Assembly (NCBI RefSeq): GCF_014863355.1
Contig: NZ_JACZEP010000005.1
Span: 124,001-188,000, forward strand
Direction of reading: 5' to 3'
DNA from: Aminobacter carboxidus
GTDB taxonomy: Bacteria > Pseudomonadota > Alphaproteobacteria > Rhizobiales > Rhizobiaceae
Length of the DNA: 64,000 nt
The notes beneath the pieces are model-generated. The model did not search any database. It saw nothing but the letters and a program-made list of their open reading frames with translations, and had not been told where the DNA came from. Numbering within the stretch: the stretch's first letter is position 1; the number at the start of each line of letters is the position of its first letter. Shown piece by piece: positions 24,185 through 34,929 of the stretch. The position numbers were made by a program, and so were the translations under genes.

Positions 24185-25120
24185 ATGCTTGAGCATGGAA
24201 TTCAGGCCTATGTTGACGAGGTCAACAGCACTCTTTCCAAGATCGCGGCGCCCAACAGCGCCGCCGGACACAGGGAGTTTCGTGAATCCCTGATGGAGTT
24301 TTTTCCAACGCGGTTTCCGGCCGGCATGACAATCCGAAACCGCTTCATCGAGGCGCCGGGCAGACAGATCGGCATCCGCATCTATCGGCCGGCCGGTTGG
24401 CAGGAAGGCGGCGGCGCGGCCTTGTTCTTTCACGGCGGCGGCTTCGTTTCCGGAAGTGTCTTCACCCATGACATCTACGCTGCCGGCATAGCCGAAACGG
24501 CAGGCGTGCAAGTCATCAGCATCAACTACCGTCTTGCTCCGGAAAACCCATATCCGGCAGCCTTCGATGATTGCTACTTCACGCTTGAGTGGCTTGCACA
24601 GAACGGCGCCGTAATGGGGATTGACCCCGAACGCATGGTCATCGGCGGTGACAGCGCGGGTGGAAATCTAGCCGCTGCGTGTGCACTCAAGGCACGGGAC
24701 AAGGACGGGCCGACCGTGCGCCTGCAATATCTGATCTTCCCTTGCCTGGACACCGATTTCAACCTGCATAGCTATCTTGAAAACAAGAACGACCCCTTCC
24801 TGAAGCGCTCGCAGATGATGGGTTTCTGGAAAGACTACCTGAGTGGCCGCTACGATCTGGACGACTATTATGCCCTGCCGTTGCGTTGCCCGGACTATTC
24901 GCGCTTGCCGGCGGCCTATATCGTCACCGCCGATCATGATCCTCTCATGGATGAGGGCGAAATTTACGCCAGGAAGCTGGAGGCGGCAGGCGTATCGGTT
25001 CAGTATCGCTGCGTCGAAGGCGCCATGCATGGCTTCCTGAGAGCCCGCTTCACCAGCAAACTGGCAGCTGCGGAACTCGAACAGCTCGGACGGACAATCA
25101 GGGAAGCCGTGATGCGCTGA
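24185..25120 (+). CDS. Alpha/beta hydrolase (HSL/Aes-type esterase)
   Basis: A 311-residue carboxyl-ester hydrolase of the hormone-sensitive-lipase group. FFHGGGFVSG near residue 112 is the HGGG oxyanion motif, IGGDSAGGNLAA near 155 is the GDSAG nucleophile elbow with the catalytic Ser, DHDPLMDEG provides the Asp, and GAMHGFLR the His. The start at 24185 (MLEHGIQAYV) follows a GGAG box. It is placed between the binding protein and the ATPase of one transporter, so its substrate is probably related to what the transporter brings in. It lacks a signal peptide and should act in the cytoplasm. Which ester it hydrolyses cannot be told. Confidence 0.87.
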   Translation: MLEHGIQAYVDEVNSTLSKIAAPNSAAGHREFRESLMEFFPTRFPAGMTIRNRFIEAPGRQIGIRIYRPAGWQEGGGAALFFHGGGFVSGSVFTHDIYAAGIAETAGVQVISINYRLAPENPYPAAFDDCYFTLEWLAQNGAVMGIDPERMVIGGDSAGGNLAAACALKARDKDGPTVRLQYLIFPCLDTDFNLHSYLENKNDPFLKRSQMMGFWKDYLSGRYDLDDYYALPLRCPDYSRLPAAYIVTADHDPLMDEGEIYARKLEAAGVSVQYRCVEGAMHGFLRARFTSKLAAAELEQLGRTIREAVMR

Positions 25121-25166
25121 GCGCATCGGAGCTTGCTGACAGCCAGAGCCAAACAACGAGGCGCTC

Positions 25167-26270
25167 GTGAACATGCTCAGAAATGATACGGTTGCGGCCT
25201 ATCTGGAGATCAAGGATCTCTGGAAGGCGTTCGGCGAGTTCCAGGCCATCAAGGGTGTCTCGCTGGCCATAGAACAAGGTGAGTTCATCTGCTTTCTAGG
25301 CCCGTCAGGCTGTGGCAAGACGACACTGCTGCGCGCAATTGCCGGCCTTGACCTGCAGACACGCGGTACGATCTTGCAAGGCGGCAAGGACATCTCCGCC
25401 CTGCCACCATCCAGGCGCGACTACGGCATCGTCTTCCAGTCCTATGCGCTGTTTCCCAACCTGACGATCGAAAAGAACGTCGCCTTCGGCCTGGAAAACA
25501 CCAAGCGTCCCCGCGCTGAAATCGCGGCGCGCGTCGACGAATTGCTGACCCTTGTCGGCCTAACCGCTCAGGCAAAGAAATATCCGGCTCAGCTCTCTGG
25601 CGGCCAGCAGCAGCGCATCGCTTTGGCCCGCGCGATAGCAATCTCACCGGGCTTGTTGCTGCTCGACGAGCCGCTTTCGGCGCTCGACGCAAAGGTGCGA
25701 GTGCACCTTCGCCACGAGATCAAGGAGCTACAGCGAAAACTAGGCGTCACCACCATTATGGTCACCCACGATCAGGAAGAAGCGCTGTCGATGGCGGATC
25801 GTATTGTGGTGATGAACCAGGGCGTCATCGAGCAAGTGGGTACGCCGATAGAGGTGTATCGCCAACCAAGGACGCTTTTTGTCGCTGACTTCATTGGGGA
25901 AACCAACAAGTTCCCTGTCGAGGTCGTGTCACCACGTGAGGTGGCGATCGCCGGGGCCGTATTAGATTGCGCGCCGCACCAACTGGCTTCCGGTGTCCGG
26001 GCAGTGGCGGTCGTTCGACCGGTCGATGTTGTTCCTTATGGTCCAAACACCGGTGACGTCGCCAGCCCGGGTAACCTGATCGAGGTCAGCGTCACCGAGA
26101 TGGAGTTCCTCGGCGCGTTCTGGCGCACCCGGCTCGCCGCCGACCGACTTGGCCAGCAGGGCCTTGTTGCCGACTTCTCGATCAATGCAGTCCGCAGGCT
26201 CGGCATCGCAGCCGGTGTTTCGATGCGGGTGGAATTGCCGGACGAGCGGCTGCTTGTCTTTGCTGGCTGA
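25167..26270 (+). CDS. ABC transporter ATPase, putative 2-aminoethylphosphonate type
   Basis: A 367-residue ATPase. GPSGCGKTT is Walker A, the Q-loop FQSYALFPNL follows, LSGGQQQRIALARA is the ABC signature and LLLLDEPLSALD Walker B with the H-loop VTHDQ after it. The last 120 residues form a TOBE-like regulatory domain. Sequence style matches the iron/phosphonate/polyamine group, in particular the putative PhnT. It should power the fused permease encoded divergently at 22769. Start is a GTG at 25167 after GAGG, or an ATG six bases on. It ends the operon that begins with the binding protein. Confidence 0.87.
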   Translation: MNMLRNDTVAAYLEIKDLWKAFGEFQAIKGVSLAIEQGEFICFLGPSGCGKTTLLRAIAGLDLQTRGTILQGGKDISALPPSRRDYGIVFQSYALFPNLTIEKNVAFGLENTKRPRAEIAARVDELLTLVGLTAQAKKYPAQLSGGQQQRIALARAIAISPGLLLLDEPLSALDAKVRVHLRHEIKELQRKLGVTTIMVTHDQEEALSMADRIVVMNQGVIEQVGTPIEVYRQPRTLFVADFIGETNKFPVEVVSPREVAIAGAVLDCAPHQLASGVRAVAVVRPVDVVPYGPNTGDVASPGNLIEVSVTEMEFLGAFWRTRLAADRLGQQGLVADFSINAVRRLGIAAGVSMRVELPDERLLVFAG

Positions 26271-26622
26271 TTGCGACAATCGGCGAGAAAGTTCGCGGCG
26301 GTCCGTTTGTCGAGCTCTGTCTATCGTGTGCGGCGATGCGGGCCAGGCTAAATCTTACAAGTTGCGACCAATGGTCGGCTATCGAACGGCGGTGGTCTGT
26401 CAACGCAGCTCAGGGTCAGGTCACGACAATCCTCGCGCCGACTTCAAGGTCCGCTATCTAAGGTCTGAGCGCCAAAGCTGCCGGTCTCCTGTCGGCCCCG
26501 GTTGTGACGCACCACAAGGCGCCCCTTCTCGGCCATGTGAGTATCACAAGCTAGTTGCAATTTCATCGTCTTACAGATGTCGCGTTGGCCGCAAGCCGAA
26601 CTCGTCAATGACGATTTGACGC
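26271..26622. other. Convergent intergenic stretch, no gene supported
   Basis: Between two convergent genes. A 40-codon minus-strand frame starting with MKLQLACDTHMAEK is present but has no family or ribosome site. This gap separates the regulated transporter region from the large catabolic cluster. Confidence 0.4.
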
Positions 26623-28581
<1,959 letters not shown>

Positions 28582-28638
28582 CGGCGCGGTCCTTTGTCGG
28601 GTGGCAGCGGGCAAGGCAAACAGGCTTGCGCTTCGCCA

Positions 28639-28660
28639 GATGTTTAATTATATAAACATC
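28639..28660. promoter_or_regulatory. Regulon site A, inverted repeat GTTTA-N6-TAAAC
   Basis: GTTTAATTATATAAAC occupies 28642-28657, with the arms extended by gat and atc on the two sides. It lies between aacS and the thioesterase gene and very close to the thioesterase start, fitting a repressor site. Related sites occur at 32006, 41367, 43683, 48411 and 48461. Confidence 0.72.
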
Positions 28661-28661
28661 C

Positions 28662-29174
28662 ATGAGTCAACTTTCGAAACCCATCGTCATTGTCTCGCAG
28701 ATCGACCCGACCTGGCGGGACTACAACGGCCACGTCAACTACGCCGCCTACGCCATGGCGGCCGACCCGGCGATCGATGCGATCTATGCCGCAGCAGGGC
28801 TCGACTGGAACTATCGCAAGAGACAAAGCCGCTCGGATTACGTTGTCGAAAGCCGCTTCTTTTACCTTCGGGAGATCAGAAGTGGCGGAAAGATCGAAGT
28901 TCGCGCCCGTCTTGTCGATTTCGACCGCAAGCGCACGCATATCTATTGCGAGATCCGCGACCACGACAATGGCAGCCTCTCGGCCACGGCACACATCGTT
29001 TCGCTGCATGTCGACTCGGCCAGAGCCAAAAGCGCCGAGTTCGAGGACTTTGCCTTGGAGGGCTTCGCCGCACTCAAGGCCGAGCATGACCAGTTGCCGG
29101 TTCCCGATATTTTCGACGACACGGTCACTCTGACGCGCCGTCTCGGCCAAGCCCGGGCTGCTCCCGCCGCATGA
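28662..29174 (+). CDS. Betainyl-CoA-thioesterase-like hotdog protein
   Basis: A 170-residue thioesterase of the 4HBT hotdog fold. IDPTWRDYNGHVNYAAY is the catalytic helix region with the conserved Asp; FDRKRTHIYCEIRDHDNG and SLHVD follow in the order seen in betainyl-CoA thioesterase of carnitine catabolism (CdhB, or the C-terminal domain of fused carnitine dehydrogenases). In that pathway it hydrolyses betainyl-CoA, the product of BKACE. The next gene, convergent from the right, is a carnitine-dehydrogenase homologue, so the two parts of the fused enzyme are encoded separately here. The start is tight against regulon site A, with almost no leader. Confidence 0.75.
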   Translation: MSQLSKPIVIVSQIDPTWRDYNGHVNYAAYAMAADPAIDAIYAAAGLDWNYRKRQSRSDYVVESRFFYLREIRSGGKIEVRARLVDFDRKRTHIYCEIRDHDNGSLSATAHIVSLHVDSARAKSAEFEDFALEGFAALKAEHDQLPVPDIFDDTVTLTRRLGQARAAPAA

Positions 29175-29224
29175 AAGTTTGCCCGCCGCGCATGAAGCGA
29201 GGCGAGCCCTTCTTTTCGCGAACT

Positions 29225-30160
29225 TCAGTTGGTCAGATCGAGGGCCGAGGCGGCCTTGAGCACATTGACCAGCGCTTCGTCGCGGCGTGCCGCCACTTCG
29301 CCGACAGATCGTTTTGCGAAGAAGGTTTCTGCCTGGGCGATGACCGTCTCACGCAGTTCGTCGGTCATTGTCGGCTGCCCCAACTCGCCCCAACTGGTTG
29401 CGATCTCTTCTTCAAATATCTCGAAATAGCGCCGCATGCCTGTGCCGCCGCCGAGCGCGTAGGTCAGGAATGGTCCCATGAAGGCCCAGCGCAAGCCCGG
29501 TCCGAACCGCACAGCATTGTCAACGTCTTCTACGGTGGCGGCGCCCGTTTGGATCAGATGCATCGCTTCCTTGAAGATCGCGTTCTGCAGCCGGTTGGCG
29601 ATGTAGCCAGATATCTCCTTGGCAAGCACCAGTGGTTGCTTGCCGATATCGCGATAGAAGGCCTCTGCCTTGGCAACAGCCCATTCGGCGGTCTTGGGCC
29701 CGGCGACGATCTCGACCAGCGGAATGAGATAGGGTGGGTTGAAAGGGTGGCCGACCAGACAGCGTTCGGGATGAGTACAGGCCGACTGCAGCCGCGAGAC
29801 GAGTAGGCTCGACGAACTCGAGGCGATGATCGCCGTATGCGGTGCTGCAGCATCCATCTCGGCAAACAGCCTGATCTTCAGCTCTTCGCTTTCCGGCCCG
29901 CTTTCCTGCACGAAGTTGACGCCTTCCAGCGCTTCGCTGAGGCTTGATGCGATCACGATCTCGGGGATGCGCTCGGGCACCGAGGCGTCGAGGCCGCGCA
30001 GAATCGGCCATGCTTTGGCGATCTTCTCCGGCAGCTGAGCAAGGCTTCCTGGATTGGGATCGAAAGCCTTCACCACCAGCCCTCGCGACAGGAAGTAGGC
30101 AGCCCAGCCGGCCCCGATGGTGCCTGTGCCGACCACCGCGATAGTCCTTATTTCGTTCAT
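29225..30160 (-). CDS. L-carnitine-dehydrogenase-like 3-hydroxyacid dehydrogenase
   Basis: A 311-residue NAD-dependent dehydrogenase of the 3-hydroxyacyl-CoA dehydrogenase superfamily. IAVVGTGTIGAGWAAYF is the Rossmann motif, FVQESGPE and SSSSSLLVS line the active site, HPERCLVGHPFNPPYLIPLVE carries the catalytic His, and GLRWAFMGPFLTYALGGG is a stretch I know from carnitine dehydrogenase. The length fits that enzyme without its thioesterase fusion. It would oxidise a 3-hydroxy acid such as L-carnitine to the 3-keto acid that BKACE cleaves. A lambda-crystallin or L-gulonate-type dehydrogenase is the main alternative. It is transcribed in the same direction as etfAB, 57 bases downstream of etfA. 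Confidence 0.75.
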   Translation of the reverse strand: MNEIRTIAVVGTGTIGAGWAAYFLSRGLVVKAFDPNPGSLAQLPEKIAKAWPILRGLDASVPERIPEIVIASSLSEALEGVNFVQESGPESEELKIRLFAEMDAAAPHTAIIASSSSSLLVSRLQSACTHPERCLVGHPFNPPYLIPLVEIVAGPKTAEWAVAKAEAFYRDIGKQPLVLAKEISGYIANRLQNAIFKEAMHLIQTGAATVEDVDNAVRFGPGLRWAFMGPFLTYALGGGTGMRRYFEIFEEEIATSWGELGQPTMTDELRETVIAQAETFFAKRSVGEVAARRDEALVNVLKAASALDLTN

Positions 30161-30217
30161 TTCAACTCCCTTTCAATTCCGGCAATCTATCGGCGGCAAC
30201 GGTCGCTGACATCCCGC

Positions 30218-31147
30218 TCAAAGCGCCTTTTCGAGTTCCGGCAGGATGACGAACAGGTCGCCGACGATGCCGTAGTCGGCAACCTGGAAGATCGGGGCTT
30301 CCTCGTCCTTGTTGATGGCGACGATAACCTTCGAGTCCTTCATGCCGGCGAGGTGCTGGATCGCACCCGAAATGCCGCAGGCGATGTAGAGATCGGGCGC
30401 CACCACCTTGCCGGTCTGGCCGACCTGCCAGTCATTGGGGGCGTAGCCGGCGTCGACGGCAGCGCGGCTGGCGCCAACGGCTGCACCGAGCTTGTCGGCG
30501 ACGGGCAGGATGACTTCCTGGAACTTCTCCGACGAACCGAGCGCGCGGCCACCCGAGATGATGATCTTGGCCGAGGTCAGCTCAGGACGATCGCTCGCCG
30601 ACAGCTTGTTTTCGACGAAGGTCGACAGGCCCGGATTGGCGGCTGCCGCAACGGTCTCGACAGCGGCGGAACCGCCTTCGGGTGCGGCCTGGAACGAGGC
30701 GGTTCGCACGGTGATGACCTTCTTGGCATCAGGTGCCTGCACCGTCTGGATGGCGTTGCCGGCATAGATCGGGCGCTTGAAGGTGTCGGCCGAGACGACC
30801 TCGATGATTTCCGAGACCTGGGCGACGTCGAGCAGGGCGGCGACGCGCGGGGCGACGTTCTTGCCGGTCGAGGTCGCTGCCGCAACGATGGTGTCATAGT
30901 TGGGGGCGAGCCCAACGACCAGCGCTGCCATCGGCTCGGCGAGGCGCTCGGTCAGTTCGTCGGCTTCGGCGAGCAGAACCTTGCGCACGCCCTTGAGCTT
31001 GGAAGCAGCATCAGCGGCTGCCTTGGCGCCCTTGCCGGCAACCAGCACGTCGATGTCGGAGCCGATCTTGAGCGCCGCCGACAGCGCCTTGGCGGTCTGG
31101 TCGGAGAGCGAAGCGTTGTCGTGGTCGGCGATGAGGAGAATTGCCAT
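30218..31147 (-). CDS. etfA: Electron transfer flavoprotein alpha subunit
   Basis: A 309-residue ETF alpha subunit. The C-terminal half binds [13 protein letters not shown] is the conserved entry, then [41 protein letters not shown] and the [22 protein letters not shown] ending are the ETF-alpha signature. It accepts electrons from acyl-CoA dehydrogenases through ETF beta and passes them to the membrane ubiquinone oxidoreductase. It follows etfB by 24 bases. The pair stands in the middle of a cluster with three acyl-CoA dehydrogenases, so it is probably a dedicated electron carrier; housekeeping copies would normally be elsewhere in the genome. Confidence 0.95.
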   Translation of the reverse strand: MAILLIADHDNASLSDQTAKALSAALKIGSDIDVLVAGKGAKAAADAASKLKGVRKVLLAEADELTERLAEPMAALVVGLAPNYDTIVAAATSTGKNVAPRVAALLDVAQVSEIIEVVSADTFKRPIYAGNAIQTVQAPDAKKVITVRTASFQAAPEGGSAAVETVAAAANPGLSTFVENKLSASDRPELTSAKIIISGGRALGSSEKFQEVILPVADKLGAAVGASRAAVDAGYAPNDWQVGQTGKVVAPDLYIACGISGAIQHLAGMKDSKVIVAINKDEEAPIFQVADYGIVGDLFVILPELEKAL

Positions 31148-31171
31148 GTTGTTGATCCCTTTCCGCTTCGC

Positions 31172-31921
31172 TTACAAAACGCCGGCTTCGTTGCGCAGCT
31201 TGTCGACCAGCTCGGCGGCGGTCTTGACCTTGATGCCCGCCTTGCGGCCGCCTGGCTCCTCGGTCTTCAAAACCTTGAGGCGCGGAGCGACGTCGGCGCC
31301 GAAATCGGCGGCCGACTTTTCGTCGAGCGGCTTCTTCTTGGCCTTCATGATGTTGGGCAGCGAGGCATAACGCGGCTGGTTGAGGCGCAGGTCGACAGTG
31401 ACGATCGCCGGCATCTTGAGCGCCACCGTCTGCAGGCCGCCGTCGACTTCGCGCGTCACATTGGCCGTGTCGCCAGCGAGTTCGATCTTCGAGGCAAAGG
31501 TGCCCTGGGCCCAGCCGAGCAGGGCTGCCAGCATCTGGCCGGTCTGGTTGGAATCGTCGTCGATCGCCTGCTTGCCGAGCAGCACCAGGCCCGGCTTCTC
31601 AGCCTCGACCACGCCCTTCAGCACCTTGGCGACGCCGAGCGGCTCGACGGCTTCGTCGACCTTGACCAGGATCGCGCGATCGGCACCCATGGCGAGCGCG
31701 GTACGCAGCGTTTCCTGCGCCTGGGCAGGTCCGATCGAAACGACGATGATCTCTCCGACCTTGCCGGCTTCCTTGAGGCGGATCGCCTCTTCGACCGCGA
31801 TCTCGTCGAACGGATTCATCGCCATCTTGACGTTGGCGAGTTCGACGCCCGAGCCGTCCGTCAGGGTCCTGACTTTGACGTTGGGATCGACCACTCTTTT
31901 TACCGTCACCAGTGCCTTCAT
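31172..31921 (-). CDS. etfB: Electron transfer flavoprotein beta subunit
   Basis: A 249-residue ETF beta subunit. It begins [18 protein letters not shown], the family start, and contains [16 protein letters not shown] and [21 protein letters not shown], the AMP-binding region. The recognition loop for acyl-CoA dehydrogenases is near [12 protein letters not shown]. It forms a heterodimer with etfA directly downstream. A GAGG box precedes the ATG. Its promoter region is shared with the divergent acyl-CoA dehydrogenase at 32061, and regulon site B lies between, with a weaker look-alike at about 31938 nearer this gene. Confidence 0.95.
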   Translation of the reverse strand: MKALVTVKRVVDPNVKVRTLTDGSGVELANVKMAMNPFDEIAVEEAIRLKEAGKVGEIIVVSIGPAQAQETLRTALAMGADRAILVKVDEAVEPLGVAKVLKGVVEAEKPGLVLLGKQAIDDDSNQTGQMLAALLGWAQGTFASKIELAGDTANVTREVDGGLQTVALKMPAIVTVDLRLNQPRYASLPNIMKAKKKPLDEKSAADFGADVAPRLKVLKTEEPGGRKAGIKVKTAAELVDKLRNEAGVL

Positions 31922-32005
31922 TAAACAGCCTCAATTGTTGCCTGTAAAAAATAATCGACTTATATGGGCAAAATATCGGATAATTGCGGATATAGAAAGG
32001 GTCTT

Positions 32006-32021
32006 GTTTAAAAAATCAAAC
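32006..32021. promoter_or_regulatory. Regulon site B, GTTT-N8-AAAC
   Basis: GTTTAAAAAATCAAAC lies 40 bases before the acyl-CoA dehydrogenase at 32061 and 84 bases before etfB. The distance to the start codon equals that of site F upstream of the binding protein at 48517. Confidence 0.72.
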
Positions 32022-32060
32022 CGCCCTATGGTGAGGCGACTGAAAAACAGGTGCCCCCAA

Positions 32061-33257
32061 ATGCCTATCGATAACGAATTCCGCAAACAGATCCTGGCCA
32101 GCGTCGAGCGTTTCGTCACCGATCGCGTCACCCCGCGCGCTGCCGAGATCGACGCCACAAACACCTTTCCAGCTGACCTCTACAGCGAAGCCGCCAGCCT
32201 CGGCGTATTCGGCCTGTGGGTGCCCGAGGAGTATGGCGGCATCGGCCCCGACATGGTCACGCCGCTCCTGATCTCCGACATCATCGCCCGTGTCAGCCCG
32301 TCCTTTGCGCTGATTTTCTCCAACTGCGGCGATGCGGTTACCCCGATCGTTAATTTCGGCAGCGACGAGCAGAAGCGCCGTCTGCTGCCAGGCATTGCCG
32401 CCGGCACGACCATTCCCTGCTTCGCGCTCACCGAGCCCGGTTCGGGTTCGGATGCGGCCTCGATCTCAACCCAGGCGCGGGCTGCGGAAGGCGGCTATCG
32501 CATCAGCGGTCGCAAGATGTGGATCACTAATGGCGGTGTCGGCGATGTCTTCACCGTCTTTGCCAAGACCGACCCGGAAGCCGGCAACAAGGGAATTTCG
32601 GCGTTCATCGTCGAGCGTGGCGCCGAAGGTTTCACCATCGGCCGCAACGAGGACCTGATCGGCCTGCGCGGCAGCCCCGCCACGGAACTGGTGTTCGAGG
32701 ACGTCTTCGTTTCAGCCGACCAGATGCTGGGTGAGAAGAACCGGGGCTTCAAGATCGCGATGTCGACACTCGACGAGGCCCGGCTCAATTGTTCGGCCAT
32801 GGCGCTCGGGGCTGCCACCGGTGCGCTTGAATGTGCGATCAACTATTCGAAAGAGCGTGTGCAGTTCGGCAAGCCGATCATCGAGCACCAGGGCCTGGCG
32901 TTCCTGTTGGCCGACTGTGCCGCTCGCCTGACAGGCTCACGCGCCATCTGGCAGCGGGCGATGTCGATGCTCGAGCAGTCACGCAGCCGCGAGGCAAGCA
33001 CGATTGCGGCCATGGCCAAGCTGCTTTGCACCGAAACCGCGATGCGCGTGACGACCGAATGCGTCCAGGCGATGGGCGCCAATGGCTTGTCCAAGGCCTA
33101 TCCGGTCGAGCGCTTCATGCGCGACTGCAAGCCATTCGAGGTGTTTGACGGCACCAGCCAGATCCAGAAGCTGCTGATCGGCCGTCATCTTGAGAAATAT
33201 GGATTGCCGGAGATCTCGCACGAAGAGATCGCGGCGCTGGGAATTGCGGCCGAGTAG
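32061..33257 (+). CDS. Acyl-CoA dehydrogenase (first of three)
   Basis: A 398-residue flavoenzyme. CFALTEPGSGSDAASIST and KMWITNGGVGDVFTVFAKT bind FAD and substrate, and the C-terminal RFMRDCKPFEVFDGTSQIQKLLIGRHL closes the active site. Where MCAD has the catalytic Glu in YEGT, this protein has Asp (FDGT), as do the other two in the cluster. It introduces a 2,3 double bond into an acyl-CoA and reduces ETF, which is encoded divergently. The ATG at 32061 starts MPIDNEFRKQ. It begins an apparent operon through the SDR, amidohydrolase, hydratase and acyl-CoA synthetase to 37826. Confidence 0.92.
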   Translation: MPIDNEFRKQILASVERFVTDRVTPRAAEIDATNTFPADLYSEAASLGVFGLWVPEEYGGIGPDMVTPLLISDIIARVSPSFALIFSNCGDAVTPIVNFGSDEQKRRLLPGIAAGTTIPCFALTEPGSGSDAASISTQARAAEGGYRISGRKMWITNGGVGDVFTVFAKTDPEAGNKGISAFIVERGAEGFTIGRNEDLIGLRGSPATELVFEDVFVSADQMLGEKNRGFKIAMSTLDEARLNCSAMALGAATGALECAINYSKERVQFGKPIIEHQGLAFLLADCAARLTGSRAIWQRAMSMLEQSRSREASTIAAMAKLLCTETAMRVTTECVQAMGANGLSKAYPVERFMRDCKPFEVFDGTSQIQKLLIGRHLEKYGLPEISHEEIAALGIAAE

Positions 33258-33280
33258 CCCGCACCAATCTGGAGACTGAC

Positions 33281-34012
33281 ATGAGCAAGGGTACTGTTTT
33301 CGCCACCGGCGCCGCCGGGGGCATCGGGGAAGCTACGGTCGCGCGTCTGCTGGACGACGGCTACACCGTGGTCGCGGTTGATCTGAGCAGCGAGGGTCTG
33401 GAAACGCTGGCAAAACGTCATGCCGGCCAGAAACTGCATACTGTCCGGGCCGACTTGACCGACGAGAAGGCGGCACGTGCCGCCGTGCACAAGGCCAGGG
33501 AGATGGCCGGGCAGATCGACTATCTCGTCAACCTGATCGGCTGGTTCGGCACGCAGCCCTTCGTCAAGGAAGACTCGGCCTACTGGCGCAAAACCATCGC
33601 CATCAACTTCGAGGCGCTGCTCTACGTCACGCATGAGATCCTGCCGGAGATGATCGAGCGCAAGAAGGGCAAGATCATCAATATCACCTCCGACGCCGGC
33701 AAGGTCGGCCAGAGCGGCGAGGCGGTCTATTCGGGCATGAAGGGGGCGGTCATCGCCTGGACCAAGAGTCTGGCGCGCGAGAATGCCCGCTACGGGCTGA
33801 ACATCAACTGCACCGCACCCGGACCGACCGAAACCGCGCTCGAGCTGGCGCAGGATCCGGACGTCATCGGCCGGGTCGTCAAGGCGATCCCGTTCCGCCG
33901 CTTCGCCAAACCCTCGGAACAGGCGGCGATGATTTCTTTCCTGTGCTCGAAGGACGCCGACTTCATCACCGGTCAGGTCTACAGCGTCAGCGGCGGCCTG
34001 ACGATGATCTGA
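33281..34012 (+). CDS. SDR, similar to 2-hydroxycyclohexanecarboxyl-CoA dehydrogenase (BadH-like)
   Basis: A 243-residue short-chain dehydrogenase. ATGAAGGIGEAT near residue 8 binds NAD, LIGWFG replaces the usual NNAG, and NITSDAGKVGQSGEAVYSGMKGAV holds Ser, Tyr and Lys of the catalytic triad. SDAGKVGQSGEAVYSG is a stretch I associate with BadH, the NAD-dependent 2-hydroxyacyl-ring-CoA dehydrogenase of alicyclic acid breakdown. It should oxidise a 3-hydroxyacyl-CoA made by a hydratase of the cluster. It lies 23 bases after the acyl-CoA dehydrogenase and 46 before the amidohydrolase on the same strand. Confidence 0.82.
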   Translation: MSKGTVFATGAAGGIGEATVARLLDDGYTVVAVDLSSEGLETLAKRHAGQKLHTVRADLTDEKAARAAVHKAREMAGQIDYLVNLIGWFGTQPFVKEDSAYWRKTIAINFEALLYVTHEILPEMIERKKGKIINITSDAGKVGQSGEAVYSGMKGAVIAWTKSLARENARYGLNINCTAPGPTETALELAQDPDVIGRVVKAIPFRRFAKPSEQAAMISFLCSKDADFITGQVYSVSGGLTMI

Positions 34013-34058
34013 TCGGGCAACCGATCCCGCACGCATCTCATAACTAGGGAACACAGCC

Positions 34059-34904
34059 ATGGTCATGGCCATCGACTTTCTGTGCAATCATTTCACTGCC
34101 GACAGCATAGCCAAGAACTACCTCCACAATGAGGAAGAGGCGGCACGCTTCGCCCAAATCGGCCTGACCGACAACCTGGTTGGCAACGATCCCGAGGTCT
34201 TCCTTGCCGAGATGTCCAAGATCGGCGTGGAAAAGCTTCTGGTACCCTCGATCGTCACCTGGTCCTACTGGCGCTCTGAGCCGGTCGAACACACGACGCC
34301 TGAGGAAGTCATTGAGATTCGCAAGGCGGCGCCCGAGCGCATCTTTGGTCTTTACGGTGTGGATGTGCGCAAGCGCATGGACGGTGTGCGCGAGCTTGAA
34401 ATGCTGGTGCGCGAACACGATTTCCGAGGCATTCACATCCACCCGCATGGCTTCGGTTTCCCTCCTGACCATGCCTACTACTTTCCGTTCTATGCCAAGT
34501 GCGAGGAACTCGGCGTCCCGGTGGTGATCTCGATGGGCCATACGGTCGATCTAATGCCGATCGAGAACGGTAAGCCGATCCATCTCGACAAAATCGCGCT
34601 CTACTTTCCCAATTTGAAGATCGTCTGTGCTCACACCGGCTGGCCCTGGGTCGAGGAAGCCATCGCGCTCGCCTGGAAGCATCCCAACGTCTTCATCGGT
34701 ACCTCAGCTTACAAGCCCAAGAACTGGTCGCCACAGCTGGTCAAGTTCATCAACAGCTGGGGCAAGGGCAAGGTTATGTGGGGCACCGACTTCCCGCTGA
34801 TCATGCAGAAGGAATCGATCGAGCAGGTGAAGGCTCTGGGCCTGAAGCCGGAGGCAGAGGCGTCGCTTCTGCACGGTACAGCCCAGCGCGTCTTCGGCCT
34901 CTGA
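34059..34904 (+). CDS. Amidohydrolase-2 family protein
   Basis: A 281-residue TIM-barrel hydrolase or decarboxylase of the amidohydrolase_2 family. Metal-site and active-site positions visible are GIHIHPHGFGF near residue 128, VVISMGHT, VCAHTGWPWVEEA near 190 and VMWGTDFPL near 245. The N-terminal strand reads IDFLCNHF where most members have HxH, so the first metal ligand pair is altered. Family members decarboxylate or hydrolyse ring or keto acids. In this operon it may open or trim an intermediate between the dehydrogenase and the CoA ligase steps. No closer assignment is possible from sequence alone. Confidence 0.8.
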   Translation: MVMAIDFLCNHFTADSIAKNYLHNEEEAARFAQIGLTDNLVGNDPEVFLAEMSKIGVEKLLVPSIVTWSYWRSEPVEHTTPEEVIEIRKAAPERIFGLYGVDVRKRMDGVRELEMLVREHDFRGIHIHPHGFGFPPDHAYYFPFYAKCEELGVPVVISMGHTVDLMPIENGKPIHLDKIALYFPNLKIVCAHTGWPWVEEAIALAWKHPNVFIGTSAYKPKNWSPQLVKFINSWGKGKVMWGTDFPLIMQKESIEQVKALGLKPEAEASLLHGTAQRVFGL

Positions 34905-34929
34905 TCCACTTGTTACAAGGAGTTTGACT

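Noticed and set aside
23348-24511. 387-codon minus-strand open frame
   Set aside because: Antisense to the binding protein and esterase genes; no motif.
30353-31924. 523-codon plus-strand open frame opposite etfA and etfB
   Set aside because: It is the antisense shadow of two strongly supported ETF genes and has repetitive Gly/Asp/Leu composition typical of reverse frames in high-GC DNA.
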